The translations under genes were made by a program, and so were the position numbers. From Nilaparvata lugens (Eukaryota > Arthropoda > Insecta > Hemiptera > Delphacidae): DNA of 64,000 nucleotides. The notes below the pieces were generated by a model. It was given only the letters and a program-made list of their open reading frames with translations. It made no database searches and had not been told where the DNA came from. The DNA is taken from contig NC_052511.1 in the NCBI RefSeq assembly GCF_014356525.2, forward strand, positions 27,212,097-27,276,096, read 5' to 3'. How positions within the stretch are numbered: the stretch's first letter is position 1; every line of letters begins with the position of its first letter. Below, piece by piece: positions 1-13,839 of the stretch.

Positions 1-1110
1 AAATTGAAACAAAAATGTAGATTGATTCCACGCGATCCAAAAGCTTTGCTCCAGTGTCCAGTCAATGGGTCAATAATAGTTATATTTAGTTTGTAATAGT
101 ATTGTTTGTTTTAGTATTGTTTGTAATAAACATCCACAAATGATCAAATAATTCAATACTTGGAAATTGAGTTATCTTATCAAGGATTGAGACGTCTATT
201 AGGTATTGTTTCCCAATTAATTTTCTTCCCATCATAAATCCTAGTTAATAACAATGAAGAATTATTGACACAATTGAGTTCGCAATTATTATGATTTTAT
301 TGAAATATTGGTTAATTTGAAAGGCTATGATTAGTGGATCTCATTATGAACTAGATTGTAATACAAAGAGAAACTATTGACCTTAATAAATAATAAACAA
401 GATCTGATTCAATGTCGAGATATAAATAAACTCTAAAAGCGAAAGGGAAGACATTCTGCAGACCCGTTTAAAAAAATTATTATGCTCTTACGAAATTTCT
501 CCCATTATGCCAAATGACAGAATAATCGAATAAGCACTTACATCCGGTTTGGTCGAAACATTTCTTTCGATTTGTAAGATAATAGTTGATAATGATGATG
601 AGGAAAGCCGGTAGGTTGCTTTCCAAGGGCGCAAAAAAAGCGCGCGCATTGAGAAATGGCGCCAAATGCAAGAGATCCTTCCCGCCATTCACTTTCTTGC
701 TTCCATTTTCACTTTCATGGATGTTATTACTACACTACTGCCCGCCTCTTCTAACTCAACAAAAAAATTCTTCTCCGTTTCTTTTATCTTGTCTTTCGCT
801 ACAACGAAAGTAAAATTAGCTTCATTACAGCTCTCACTGTGTTATCTTATTTCTTGTACTGTTTGGTCGAATCGAATTTCCGTTCAACACATTCCGCCAA
901 TTACCGGCCACCTGGCCACCATACCTGGCTTCCTTGCTTCTGCCATCATGTGTGTTGACAACAATTTCTTCCGCACTTGTTCTTCCTTATTGACAAGTGT
1001 GTAATACTTGTCAATGCCTGTGTAATACACTTCAATTGGATACAATGCCTGTTCTGAGTTTACAATAGTACTTTTATAATACTATTATGTAGTGTGAAAT
1101 GAAATTACTA
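1..1110. other. Gene-free AT-rich stretch
   Basis: No exon, RNA gene or recognisable transposon protein is seen. A pyrimidine-rich stretch around 660-1000 stays open on the plus strand, but its translation is low-complexity and matches no family I know. Confidence 0.5.
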
Positions 1111-1485
1111 TAGTGAGGTCCACGTTATAATAGCAGTGAAGAAAGATAACAGAACAACGTTGCCGACCCTCTGTCTTGTCAATGCCTTCTATAGACGGTA
1201 GCTGATACAGGTTTATTGATGCAATATTAACTGTTCATTTTCGTTCAAAATACAATTATTTTACTAAACAAGAAATTATATTTGTCAATAATTTCATAAT
1301 GAATTTTCATAATAATTAAGATCAAATATTTTTGTTAATTAATTATTAATTCTACATTGTTGAAAGACGATCTGGCAACAGAGCAAAGCGAGAAAGAGAT
1401 AGCGCTATCCGCTTTGTTGAATGATAGACAAGGATAGCAGTACCATTGCTGAGCAAACACTGCCATTATAACGTGGACCTCACTA
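1111..1485. mobile_element. MITE, 'TAGTGAGGTCC' family, copy A
   Basis: Terminal inverted repeats start TAGTGAGGTCCACGTTATAA and end with the reverse complement. TA precedes the left end (1109-1110); the right flank is CA, so one TA has decayed. Three more copies lie at 25158-25372, 55488-55702 and 57248-57394. Copy A is 375 bp against 215 bp for copies B and C, because of extra AT-rich sequence around 1230-1370. TIRs with a TA target suggest a Tc1/mariner-type parent. No coding capacity. Confidence 0.85.
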
Positions 1486-2698
1486 CAGCACTAATAGCTC
1501 ACTGGTCCAAGCACACAATACAACAATGAACAGATTCCATAATGATAATATGCTATCTCATATATGCTTTTCCAATTTCTATCACTATATCATGCACTTA
1601 TTAACTCTAAGAGTAAAATAGTTTCAGGAGAAACAAATTTAAAAGAGAATTATTTTTTGTGAAAATTAAATATTGTGAAACACATTTTTGTAATTTTATT
1701 CAGTTTATCTACTGCCTGCCTATTCATGCATTTTTAGTACAAGCACAATTTGGTTCGTATTTGGAAGATTTCTCCGGAGATACGCCCATGACTGACGGTT
1801 TTTAAATTTTCCCTGATTTTTCAAGTATGACTCAGGAAGAATAGTTCAAATTTAGTAAAGAATATAGAGATCAAATGGATCATAGCCGAAAATGAGAGTA
1901 TAAGGAAATATGATTAAGGAAAAAAAGCCAATGTGATGATGGATGAAAAGAAATTGGCAAAATATGGGTGAGGAAGAATATAGTTCAAATTTTTCGAAGA
2001 ATATAAGACTGATAGACAGAAGATTGTGATGGAAGGATTTCCATTATTCAATTTCTCATTAGTTGTTTTTTTTAGCTTTTTCAGAAACAAATAGTCCCAA
2101 AATGTTCAAACTTTGTACAGCTGAGGATCTGAAAAAGCGTTCTATGAGCATTTTTTCTAAATAAACATATTTCAAAATGTATTTTACTCTCGAGTAGGTA
2201 AGACCTACATTTTCAGATGTAGCCTACTTGTTTTATTCTATAACTGTGTTTCAATATTTTCAGTAGCCCCCCTAAAAATGAAAGTGAATGCTTTAGACTG
2301 TGTAATAAGATTGGGAGCTATATCTGAATTCTGAAGTAGACTGGAGACTGATAAACTGGTTATAGTAACATATGAATTGAAATTACAGTCAGTACTGTGT
2401 GTACACTGTACAGTACCGTATAAAGAATGAGTAAATTAATAAATTAAAATAAGCCGATTGAAAATGGATTTATTTTTTATAAATCACAAAGTATCTTGGA
2501 AGTTGAGCTTTATTATTCAATTCTATTAATATGTGAATGGGAGCCAACAAACTAGCTTGCACTCCCTAATGATAACTGTAGATCCGGCTCTGATTACACC
2601 TATAATACATCAGACAGAAACCACTTATATGCAGATCTTGATCTGCTAAGGATATAAATAAAATTATATAAATGATAGTGATGATTGTTTGATTGCAG
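1486..2698. other. Gene-free stretch / upstream intron of the serine protease
   Basis: AT-rich DNA with no supported exon. It probably belongs to the intron preceding the first visible protease exon, since that exon starts at a clean AG acceptor with a split codon. Confidence 0.5.
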
Positions 2699-2820
2699 GC
2701 CGTGATTGTGGAATAGGAGGCGCGATCAACTACCGCCAACCGCGCAATTACAGCGGCAGTTCTTCGCAAGGAAGAATTGTCAATGGCAAAGAGAGCCAAA
2801 AAGGAGCATGGCCATGGCAA
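2699..2820 (+). CDS. Serine protease exon 1 (of those visible)
   Basis: The acceptor is TTGCAG at 2693-2698 and the donor GTGAGT follows at 2821. It starts with two bases of a split codon, then residues 1-40. It carries the disulfide-forming Cys3, a Gly/Ser-rich linker, the activation cleavage GR|IVNG and the start of the catalytic domain (ending WPWQ). Confidence 0.92.
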
Positions 2821-5800
2821 GTGAGTAGAAGCAAACAGCATTCTGCCAGTTGGTTTCTAAATCAGACAAATTTGAAGTTTTTTCCAGCCTAAATAAAGTC
2901 TATAATAGTTAACATTTGTGTGGCATTTTCAATCAAAACAGAGAAATGTTCATTTATTTCTATAAAGCTAATTTTTCAAAGAATTATGTTCAGAGCAAAG
3001 TTTATATGACGAAGCAGGATTGAGGATTCCAATAAAAGGAATGGCAGGTAGCCTACTTGCTAAGTCAGATTTTGAAACACTTAATCTCAAAAAATGTATT
3101 TACTTCTTCGGAGCATATCAATCCTACAAGTGCAAAGTGCATTCAAAATTAGTCAAGTTCAGTCAAATTATGATATAGTCATAAATCAGGTCTACTATAG
3201 GTACCGTACCGAACACCATAGTTGGAAGGATTTTATCAAGTGCTAATGGAAACACAGTAGGTAGGCTATATTCAAACGAGAATACAAAATATATTATCAA
3301 CTACCCTGAGGACTTCTGCGAATGCAAATATTGACAACCTGATGAATTGATGGAGGAAAATGTGATTCCAATTATTCAATTTGAATTCAATTGGCATGTT
3401 CAGATTTGAATTGGGCTTTACGATTAATAATAATAACTTGCAATGAAGATATTGTCAGATTCACAATGATTTAAGAGGTTCCACAATAATTATTGATAAC
3501 GATTTCACAATCACTTCAGTGCCTAGATAGTACTGAATTTATATCTATTGAATTTTATTCAGTACGGACAGATCATTGCGAAAGAACCTTAATGAGCTTG
3601 ACTGATGTAAGTTTTAAATTCAACTTTTCTTGGTGTAATGAATATTCTATTATTTCAAGGTTTCATTGCAAGTGCTTCACCCAAAATTGGGGTTGATAGG
3701 ACATTGGTGTGGAGGGGTGCTAGTGCATCCTCTCTGGATACTTACTGCCGCACACTGCATACACAAGTAAGTCCAATTTTCAAATTAAATGCCAACCGTA
3801 GTAGTTATTTCCACTGATTTCAGTGATTTATGTTTTAATGAGGACACTTTCATTTGAATGAATAAACTTATATTTTCTCAATAGATGTTCTCGGTTTGAA
3901 ATTTTGTTTCAAATGATGTCAATCTTTAAAACTAATTGAAAACTCAGAGCAGATATCTAGGCGATTGAAACCAGTACCTAATGTAACCGCAGTCATGGTT
4001 TGGTTCACCATTTTCCCCAAGCATTCAGGAACATATGATTGAAATACAAGGTGAGACTCTCTGGTCTCTCCTCTCTCCTCCATTAAAATAGTGAAGAGAC
4101 CATATGCACCATTGAAATGATTAATTTTGATAGAAAACTCTTTCTCATTCATGCCTGATAAAAAGTACTTGAAGGATATATGTTTTTAGTTTTGTTGGCG
4201 CGGTAAGTTTTTATTACATTTTAATTATATTATAGAAGAGTTAATCTTAAAATAAAACTGTTTTTAATGAAGGAATTTTTTTACATCAACGTATTTTTTC
4301 TTCACTTTGGTTTTGCCTCATGAGATTTGAATTTGCCAATTTCTTTAGTTTATAGATATTGAAAGTATCATTCCATTTTTCATTTTTACTAGCATGAATT
4401 GATGAAAACAATTCAAACGCCCTTTGTATCACAAATTACATTGTACAATTCAATTAGCCTTCACAATAATTAAAGAACAGGATTTCCTTGTAAAACCATA
4501 ATATTGTATTTATTTTGGAGGAATGCCACATAATCAATCATCATACAAAAAGCTTACTTTAGTATGATTTCAATGAATAAAAAAAAAGTTACCATTTCAA
4601 CTGCATGTCGTGTGAAATACATAGAAAAAGTGTGATCATTTCATATTTTTCCACATGCTAATATAGAACTTTACACTTGATATTATGACTTCAATATTAT
4701 AGCAATATCACCTCCCTATAGAGAGCTGAATGGAAAGCACCTCATCACAACTATATTAATGATACAAAATAATGGATATTGATCTATTTTTGCAGTGATA
4801 TATTCAGTCTGCCGCTGGCCGCACTGTGGACGGTGGTCCTGGGAGACTGGGACCGAGAGCGTGATGAAAAAGGAGAGCAGAGGATTCCGGTTGAGGACAT
4901 TCTTGTCCACGAAAAGTTCAACAACTACCAGAATGATATAGGTACGAGCAATGTAAGTAATTACAGTATGTATACCACTTGTAATGATAACACAGTCCAA
5001 AGTTAAAGTCAGTGCAACACGATTTTGAAAAGCATTGACTAGTGAAATTTTTGAATTTTATTTGGATAGGATACTATAAAAGGTACTATAATGGAACAAA
5101 TTTCTGAGGAGAAACTTTTTTATTATTTTTTTCCTTTTTGCGATATGAGCGCCTCAAGTTGGAATCTTGGGGAAGTCCGATCCATTCCCAAATTTGGTAG
5201 AACATAAATTCATGAAGATTGATGATACCTTCACCAAGGCATTGCTCGTAGAATGACATGCTGGTACATGCTGGACAGAACTGGAATAAATTTCTCTGAA
5301 ACTGATTTTCCAAAAAATCAAATACCGTATGTCTTGATAAACGATTACTTTGTGAATATTTCTTAAGAATTTCATGAATTCATTTGCCACCAATTAGGAA
5401 ATGGAAATCTCAACTTTTGGAGCTTTCATCTCAAAAAGTAAAAATACTAAAAACTATTTTTCTTAGAAATTTGTTTTATTTTGGTAACTTGATATAGTAT
5501 ATCCAAATCGGTATTTTTACAAACGTCACAAGACCAGAAGTTTCCAAAAGCTCGGTGCATAGCCTTGGATGGAATCTGGAAGCAAATAGTTTGTATCACA
5601 ATCTTGAAGCTGCATCTATGTTGGTTCTATAGGAGTTATATCCTATGTTTGGTTGCATTGTACCAAAACGTGGTTGTCACTTTGAGGGAAAATCCATACA
5701 GCCTGGATTAATATAGACATAGAAAGTAAAGATACCGTTCAAGATTATTTGAAATTGATGTTTTTTGTTATGACGAAACACTCTATAATAACATTATTGT

Positions 5801-8800
5801 TGTAGTTTAGACACTGTCATGGCTTACGTACTTTAGATAAAGGCTGGAGCGCAAAACTTGGCAACGTCGCAGTCAAGCTCAGCATCAGGCCGAGAAAAGT
5901 GAATTCACTTTGGTAGACTCCCGATTAACTACCAGTTTTATGCCCTTTATCAAATACCAATACTGAGAAAATCAATTCAATGATAGTAAAAAAATATATA
6001 ATATTAACTAATAGACTAATTTTAACTTTAGCTCTAGGAGTTTCAAGTATAATGCCTAGCTTGGCAATATACTTCACAGTACTTACTTTCTGTGTCAGTA
6101 TTTCCTACGAGCAATTTTAATGATCAAATGTATTCATTGATAGATGAAAGTATTGAATAGTACCTTCTAAATGTAAAATAAAAATATGGAAGTCGAATAT
6201 TGTCTTCTTTTTAAGAAACTTCTGAATTTAATGCATTCGCTTTATGTGCATCTATAACTAACTATAAAATAAATAAATACATTTTTATTGACATTAAGCA
6301 ACATTGGCAATAGACAAAGTCAAAACTATACTAACATTATGCAAGTCAGAAGGTTATAAGTTAATGTAATTGAAAGTATATACGATATACATATATAAAC
6401 ACATAAACATAACTACATCTAAAGTAAGCCCAGAAGAATTCAAATATTCATCACTATACAAACAACAGTACACAGGCACGGCCCTGGGGACTTTGCCGCC
6501 CCCCCGCAAGTATCCCGTCTTTAATTGTTAATCCCGGGTTCCACCCCTCCTTGAGCGATCGCCTAACGCCGGTTACACATTAGGCGGTTTCTGCCGGGGC
6601 GGTAATTTCGCCGTCGCCGCCGTTCGAGCAGTAGTCTATGAACTTGAATGGAAGCTTACACACTGGGCGGCAGAAACGCCGCGCGGCTATATTGCCGTTG
6701 GCGGCAGCTGTGCAGCCGTCCACTGCCACTGCGGCTGGCGGTGTTTTGCTGCTCTTGTCTACGCAGTGGCGTACGTGACCAAATGGGCGTTAACATATTT
6801 GGCGGTTGTCTACCGTCGCCGCTGATCAGTCGTCTTTCCCAGTTGCTCCAAGTCAGAGATCTTTGAAAATCAGCCTTTTAATTTGTGTCTTGTTGTAAAG
6901 TTTGTAAGTTGTTTATAACATTTATTTATTGTTTTAAGTGTATGTGGTTGACGAGTGTGAGAAAATGAGTAAGTTAATAGACAATGAGTTGTTAATATCA
7001 TTTGTAGAACAGAGGCCAGTTTTGTGGGACAAAACCCTCGACATATTCAAGGATCGAGATGCAACAAGGAATGCGTGGAAGGAAGTGTGTATGGAGATTA
7101 GGGGGATTTTGAAACTCTGGATGACAAGAAAAAAACTGTAATATTTGTATATCGCTGTCGATTTAATAAAAACGTTCATTTCAATGAATCCAAGCAAGGC
7201 GATTTCTCTGCTGTCTTCTTTTCCTTCGACGGCACAACAAACGTGGTAAAAGTTGTTGCCTTTCCATTTTAAGTTAAACACTTAATAATATATACTTTTG
7301 GAAAATGTGCAAAATACAATTAACTGAACACTCATGAAACAGTGAAGTCACAACACATTTGCGATGAAGAACTACAACAATTATTTTGGCTACTGATCAT
7401 ACGATCATACTGATCATATTTTGCCGCTTGTTTGGCGGTATTTTTTCCGCTGAATGTGTAAGCTTGACTTTTTTTCGAGGCTGCGACGGCAGTTTCGCCG
7501 CCGCGGCAGAAACCGCCCAGTGTGTAACCAGCGTTACTATTGTGTCTCCGCTGTGATGCGACACCACAGAGTCTCAGTAAACTTTAAAAAATTATGTTTA
7601 ACACTAGTTATTGACATTTAAACAAATATTTGACAATTATAAATATTGGGGAACAGTAAAGTCCAGTCAATATAGACATAAAAATGGGGGTTTGCTTGCA
7701 ATTTATATCGTAGTTCTGATTTTTTAATATTTTATTTGGATACATGAGAGAGGTTCAGAACCAAATTCTTCATGTAAAATTCTCTTGTGCTAATACAGAG
7801 TGGCCCAAAAAGTTCGTATTTTAGGTTCATTTTCCAGTTTTCAGCTATTTCCGGCAAAATCAGTGATCGGACAGAAAAATTTGCTCTTGCCTTTTTTAAG
7901 ATAATAAAATTCTGAATGAAATGAGATCATTCGGAACTCTCTATCTCCAATGAGTACTGAGCTATGATTTTTCAAATATGAGTGATATTTTAAGGAAAAA
8001 AATCAATTTTGATTATATTTAGTATTTGATCAACAACATATCCCGATTACAATCTAGATGTAAAATTCAAAATCCCTCTGGGCATTTTTAGCTTCAACCA
8101 TCATCACCATCTATATTGTCCTCACAGTGATATTTCGCACAATGATATAAGCTCATGAGATCATGTTCTATGAGAATCAACCGTTAGTTGCACTTCATTT
8201 CAGTATTTCCTAGTGGAGAGGCGCGCGAGGACACGATCAAGGATCGCTTAAAGATCAAGCTATCAAAATGAAAAAGTTTTCTTTTTTCAATCATTACTTT
8301 CTGAGATATGATCGCCTAAAGTTTAAAATTTTGGGACAGAACATTTCAAATTCGGTACGAGATGAATCCATAAAATTCAAAGGATAAATTCTTCATGGTA
8401 TTTTTGATTTAATAAAACAAAAATTTTCCGAAAATATCAATTTTTGAGCAAGTTTTTCAATTTACTAAAAATGACCAAAAATAGTGTTGAGTTTTTTTTG
8501 TGAATTGAATAACTTTTTCAAAAAATTAATATTTTCAGAAAATGTTTCAAAATTTTCTTGTTTTATTCAATCAACAATACCATGAAAAATTTATCTCTTA
8601 CCGAATTTGAAATGTCCTGTCCCAAAAATTTAAACTTTAGGCGTTCATATCTCAAAAAGTAATGATTGGAAGAGAATGTTTTCCTAAGAAAACTTTTTTC
8701 ATTTTGATATATACCGGTACAAATCGGAAAACTTTGAAAAATATCACCAGTACAAGAAAGTTTATTTTTAGCCTTTGCACAGCCTTAAGACGTACACTGC

Positions 8801-9514
8801 AACATAGTATTAGGACTTGCTAAGTAATTAGAACTACAATTTCTACAAGTTTGTTTAACACACCTGTTTAATTAAGTAGAACTCGTCTGATCTTTGCAAT
8901 TCCTTCACCAATTCTTCAAGATCTGGGGACTGAACTATTTTATGTTCGCTAGACCACTCAGACGTTCCTGGGACATTGTTGATCTTAGAAAAGTCTTCAT
9001 TAGCTCGAGGTTGAAAAACTTCTTATATAATTTTACCATTCACATTTGAAATTATGAATTTATTATTTATTTGTATTTTAAAATTTTCCGTTCCTTTAAA
9101 TTTGCCGCCCCAAAACCTGCCGCCCTGTGCGGCCGCCCGGTCCGCCCACCCCTGGGGCCGGGCCTGACAGTACAAACAAGGCCCTGTTAAAATGTTAAAA
9201 CAAGAAAGTAAAGCTTTAAGCAATCAAGGAATCAAACATCAATAATCATATCGGAATCCAAGAACTCTTGTATAGAATACATTGGTGTTTTCACTAACCA
9301 GTTGAAAAGTTTCATTTTAAATCTATCTGTAGACTCATTTATTAAGCTTAGAAGTAACTTATTGTACAGTTTCAGACCAATAATATTGTAGCTATTCATT
9401 GACTTTGAAAGCCTTTGGAATGGTATATTCAGTCTATTCTTTTTTCTTGTTGCATAAGAATGTATGGTATGTCTTGGAATTTTCTCTACCTTTGTTTTTA
9501 CATGTATTAGAGCA

Positions 9515-9556
<42 letters not shown>

Positions 9557-12500
9557 ATTTATGATTGTCAAGATTCTCAACTTAATAAACAAAGGTCTAC
9601 AATGCTCAGTACTATTACGCGCATCTCCTAATATCCTGATGGCTTTTTTCTGAAGTAAAAGTACACTGCTAACATGGCTACAATTACCCCAAAACAACAC
9701 GCCATATAAAAGAATACTTTGAAAAAATGCAAAATAGGCTGACCTTACATAGCTATCAGGTACATAATTTTTTAATTGCTTCAACAAATAAATAACCCTA
9801 GACAATTTACTATTTACATACTCAATATGTGGCTTCCATATTAATTTTTCGTCAATATATATACCTAGAAACTTGACATTATTTACACTATTATCTGTTG
9901 GAATCTCTCTTAAGCTAAAAATCATTTGTTGAGTCTTATTATCATTCAATAGGAAACCATTTGCCCTGAACCATATGCTTGCTTGGTTTAAAGTATGTTC
10001 CATCGTAAAAGCGAGTTTTTGAAAATCTGAGTCTGAATTGAAAAAAGTGGTATCATCTGCGTAAAGCATTGACTGAGATGTCACTGATAATGGAAGATCA
10101 TTTATCATCAGGGTGAACAGTACAGGTCCAAGAATAGAGCCCTGAGGAACACCAAACTTGATCATTTTACCTTAGATTTAGTATGACCTACATAGACTAT
10201 TTGCTCACGGTCAAATAAGTATGACCCAATTAACATGAGGCTTACACTGTTCATACCGTAGAGACCAAGTTTATTCAGCAGGATTGTGTGGTCAACACAA
10301 TCGAATGCCTTGCTGAGGTCACAAAAGGTAGCCTGAGCAAATTGACCTGTTTCAAAAGCATCCAACACTTTTTTAATCAGGGCATCTATTGCAGATGCGG
10401 TAGATCTACCTTTTATTAAACCAAACTGAGCTTCACTTAAAATGTGCTGTTCACTTAGGTAATTTGAGATCTGGATTTTTATTACTGACTCAAAGATCTT
10501 TGAAAATATAGGAACTAATGATATGGGGCGAAAACTAGATGGACAATCTTTTGGTCCCTTTTTATAAACTGGTACTACCTACTCTTGATAATTTGAGTAT
10601 AGATGGAAACACTCCTTCCGTTATACAACTATTGATGCAGTAAGTTAGAGGTTCAACAATGCAGTCTATGACCTTTTTAATTATATTGCTGGATAAATTG
10701 TAGATGTCTACACTGTCAGATGACTTAAAGCTATTAACTATATCTAATATAATGTTAGGAGTTACTTCAGAAAAACCGAAGGCAGGCCTTCTTGCTGTAG
10801 TGCAACTTTCAATAAGTTGGGCAGCAGTAGTGATTGGCTGAGCAATTTTATCATGCACTTCTTCAACTGATTTTACAAATAGTTCATTAGAAGCATCTGG
10901 AGGAATACCCATACTAACATTACGACTCTCTTTTTTAACTTGATTGATCATTTTCCAGGCTGATTTACATTTATTACTGGAGAGCTCAATCTGAGTTGAG
11001 TTGTACTGTTTCTTGGCTGTATTTATAGCATTCTTATACTCAGTCCTAGAGTCCTAGCATTACAATACGCTAATCTAGATAAGTTTGTCCTGTCTCTTAT
11101 ATATAAGTGATGATACAACTGAGGTGTATCATAATAGCTCATTATATCTAGGCATAACACTGAGGTGTATACCAGGTGGAAGGTTTCCTCCTCACTTTGG
11201 CTTCAGGAGAGTTAGTTGTGACTCTAACAATTTTCTGTGGTATGCACAAATCAAAATAATACAAAAATATTCCCATAAAACGGTTAAAAATAGCTTCACC
11301 ACCCACTTGGTTTGACAATTTGGCTACCCAATCTATATTTGATAGTGCAGATCTAAAATTTTGCATCTTCTCAACAGTTACAGGTCTAGTAGAAACCATC
11401 TTTGTCCTGACACCGCCATCCCCTTGGGCCAAATTCAATAGGCTCAGAAAAACACAATCATGGTCAGAAAAATGGAATGCTTTTACATCTGTGTAGATAT
11501 ATTGTGTGCCTATGTTGGTAAATATATTGTCAAGGCAAAAGCAGATCCCCTAGTGGGCCTTAAATTTGTGCAATAAAAGTTGAACTGCCTTAATAGATTT
11601 TTCAACTCATGAACTGTTGCCTTATCTTGTAGTACATTAAACTCAGCATTAAGGTCACCTCCCAGTACAATGCGATAATTTTTCCACCTGGGTCTACTGA
11701 ACAAATGTAAAACCTCATCAAGACCCTGTAAGAAAAGAGCAGGGTTTCCTGAGGGCGATCTATAAAGAGAAACTAGAAAAAGTTATACACCGTAATGATA
11801 ATCGATAGTTCAATAATATCTATCAAAGGGAATATATTGTACTACCATTTAGTTTTTGTTCGTAATAATATCCATCAATTTATATTAAAACACATCATCA
11901 AGTACCCTACCCTTTATTATTCTTTTTTCTTTCAAAACAAGACTTGTTTCAACTCATCTTTTTTTATTTAGGAAAAATGGCTTTAGATGAGTTGGAACTA
12001 GTCGTGTTTTGAAAGAAAAAAATACAAAGAGAACGGTATTGAAGATTTATATTATGTTTTAATAATTTCAAAGTAGCCTTATAAAGAGAAGTGATAATTC
12101 ATATTAATAATGAATTAATAGGTTATTGATTGAATAAATTGCTGGAATAATGATAGTTCATTCAACTTTGTCCATTAACTCAATTATATCTAGGCATAAT
12201 AGTATACAAAAAATCACAGAAGAATTGATATCCAATAGCAATAGTTTAATCTATCTTTACATATCTCTGTGGTTTATAATCACATTATTAACATATTATG
12301 ATAAATCAAATAATTACTATCCCTACTAACAAATGCAAATGATTTCACAATATACAATAATAAAAATGATTCTACAAAATACAATTTTTCTAATGGTGTA
12401 ATGAATCTATGCATATCAAAATAAAGCAAAGTCGGCCTGAACCATACGTTGCCATATTGAACATGTTCCGGCCTTCTATCTATAGTAGGCTGTGACACTG

Positions 12501-13754
12501 TGTATTTTTGTAAATATTTAAAAAAAAACTTACTTTTTACTTTCCTTGCCCTATTACCATAGGTAAGGGAAGTATTGCTTTCCAAAAAAAATTAAGGTAC
12601 CCTAATTTCAAGTTTTCTATACGTTTCAAGGTCCCCTGAGTCCAAAAACATGATTTTTGGGTGTTGGTCTGTGTGTGTGTATGTCTGTGAACACGATAAC
12701 TCCATTCCTAATTAACCGATTGACTTGAAATTTAAAACTTAAGGTCCTTATACCATGAGGATCCGACAATAAGAAATTCAATAAAATTCAATTCAAGATG
12801 GCGGAAAAAATGGCGGATAATTACTAAAAAACCATGTTTTTCACGGTTTTCTCGAAAACGGCTCTAACGATTTTATTCAAATTTATACCATGGATAAGCC
12901 CTATCAACTGAGTCTCATTTCTGGGAAAATTCCAGGAGCTCCGTAATATTATTGAGAAAAATTGCGGAAATCACTAAAAAATCATGTTTTTCACGGTCTT
13001 CTCAAAAACGGCTCTAACGATTTTCTTCAAATTCCTACCATGTATAGTTATATTCATAAGCCCTATCAACTGACATGAGTCTCATTTTTGGAAAAATTTC
13101 AGGAGCTCCGTAATATTATTGAGAAAAATGGCGGATAATCACTAAAAAACCATGTTTTTCACGGTTTTCTCGAAAACGGCTCTAATGATTTTCTTCAAAT
13201 TCATACCATGGATAGCTTCACGATTTTCTCAAAAATGACTTGACCGATTTTTTTCAAATTCATACCCTGTATAGTTATTTATCGGCTCTATTAACTGGAA
13301 TGAGTCTCCTTTCTGGGAAACTAATGGGGGGTCCACCCCATCCTTGAGAAATGGACTTTGTAGCCTCCTTCTCGTGCATGAGGTAGGTAGGTAGAGCAGT
13401 TCATAAAAAGAACACAATATAGTCGTGATATTTCATCTGTAGAACAGCTGTTTTGACGACTTTTAAAAAATATCAAATTTCACAATAATTTACACAAAGG
13501 AAAAAGTACTCTGAAAACAATTATACACATATACAGAAGTCTGATCGTAGTTTCAAATATGTTGCCGCCAATCGTCATTATGTTATTCCCCCTAAATCAT
13601 TCTCGTTTAAGAATGAGGCTTATAGTTCAAATGAGCAAGAAAAGTTGTGTGAGTGTACCACACCAGATTTTTTGTGATGAGAGATGGAGTATGTATTTCA
13701 CTCCTGAGGAGGAGCTTCAAAGTGTCTCAACCACGACAAAGATTAGTTTATTTA

Positions 13755-13839
<85 letters not shown>

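Larger units (their letters stand above)
6473..9166. mobile_element. Non-autonomous hAT-type element with 8-bp target duplication
   Basis: ACAGTACA lies directly on both sides (6465-6472 and 9167-9174), an exact 8-bp target-site duplication. The termini are CAGGCACGGCCC on the left and the inverse of CAGGCCCGGCCC on the right. The element sits in the LINE 3' UTR, so it is younger than the LINE. No transposase is seen; it contains the MADF element 6567-7533 and a foldback at 8261-8709. Confidence 0.9.
6262..11790 (-). mobile_element. Non-LTR retrotransposon (LINE) in protease intron 4, split by a hAT insertion
   Basis: The element is read on the minus strand. Endonuclease and reverse-transcriptase remnants run from about 11790 down to 9560. 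The 3' UTR continues to 9175, is interrupted by the hAT at 6473-9166, and resumes at 6472. It ends near 6262 in a (TTTA)-type tail, written on the plus strand as AAATAAATAAAT. It is 5'-truncated within the endonuclease. The YADD motif and flanking sequence suggest the jockey/CR1 group; the clade is not settled by eye. Confidence 0.8.

Noticed and set aside
666..1004. 112-codon open frame
   Set aside because: Pyrimidine-rich, low-complexity translation, no splice or family evidence.
4953..4958. GTAAGT as the donor of protease exon 3
   Set aside because: Stronger consensus than 4942, but it would bring a stop into exon 4 and destroy the NDIALL motif.
12280..12585. 101-codon minus-strand frame near the LINE
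   Set aside because: No conserved motif; lies between repeats; not in frame with LINE domains.
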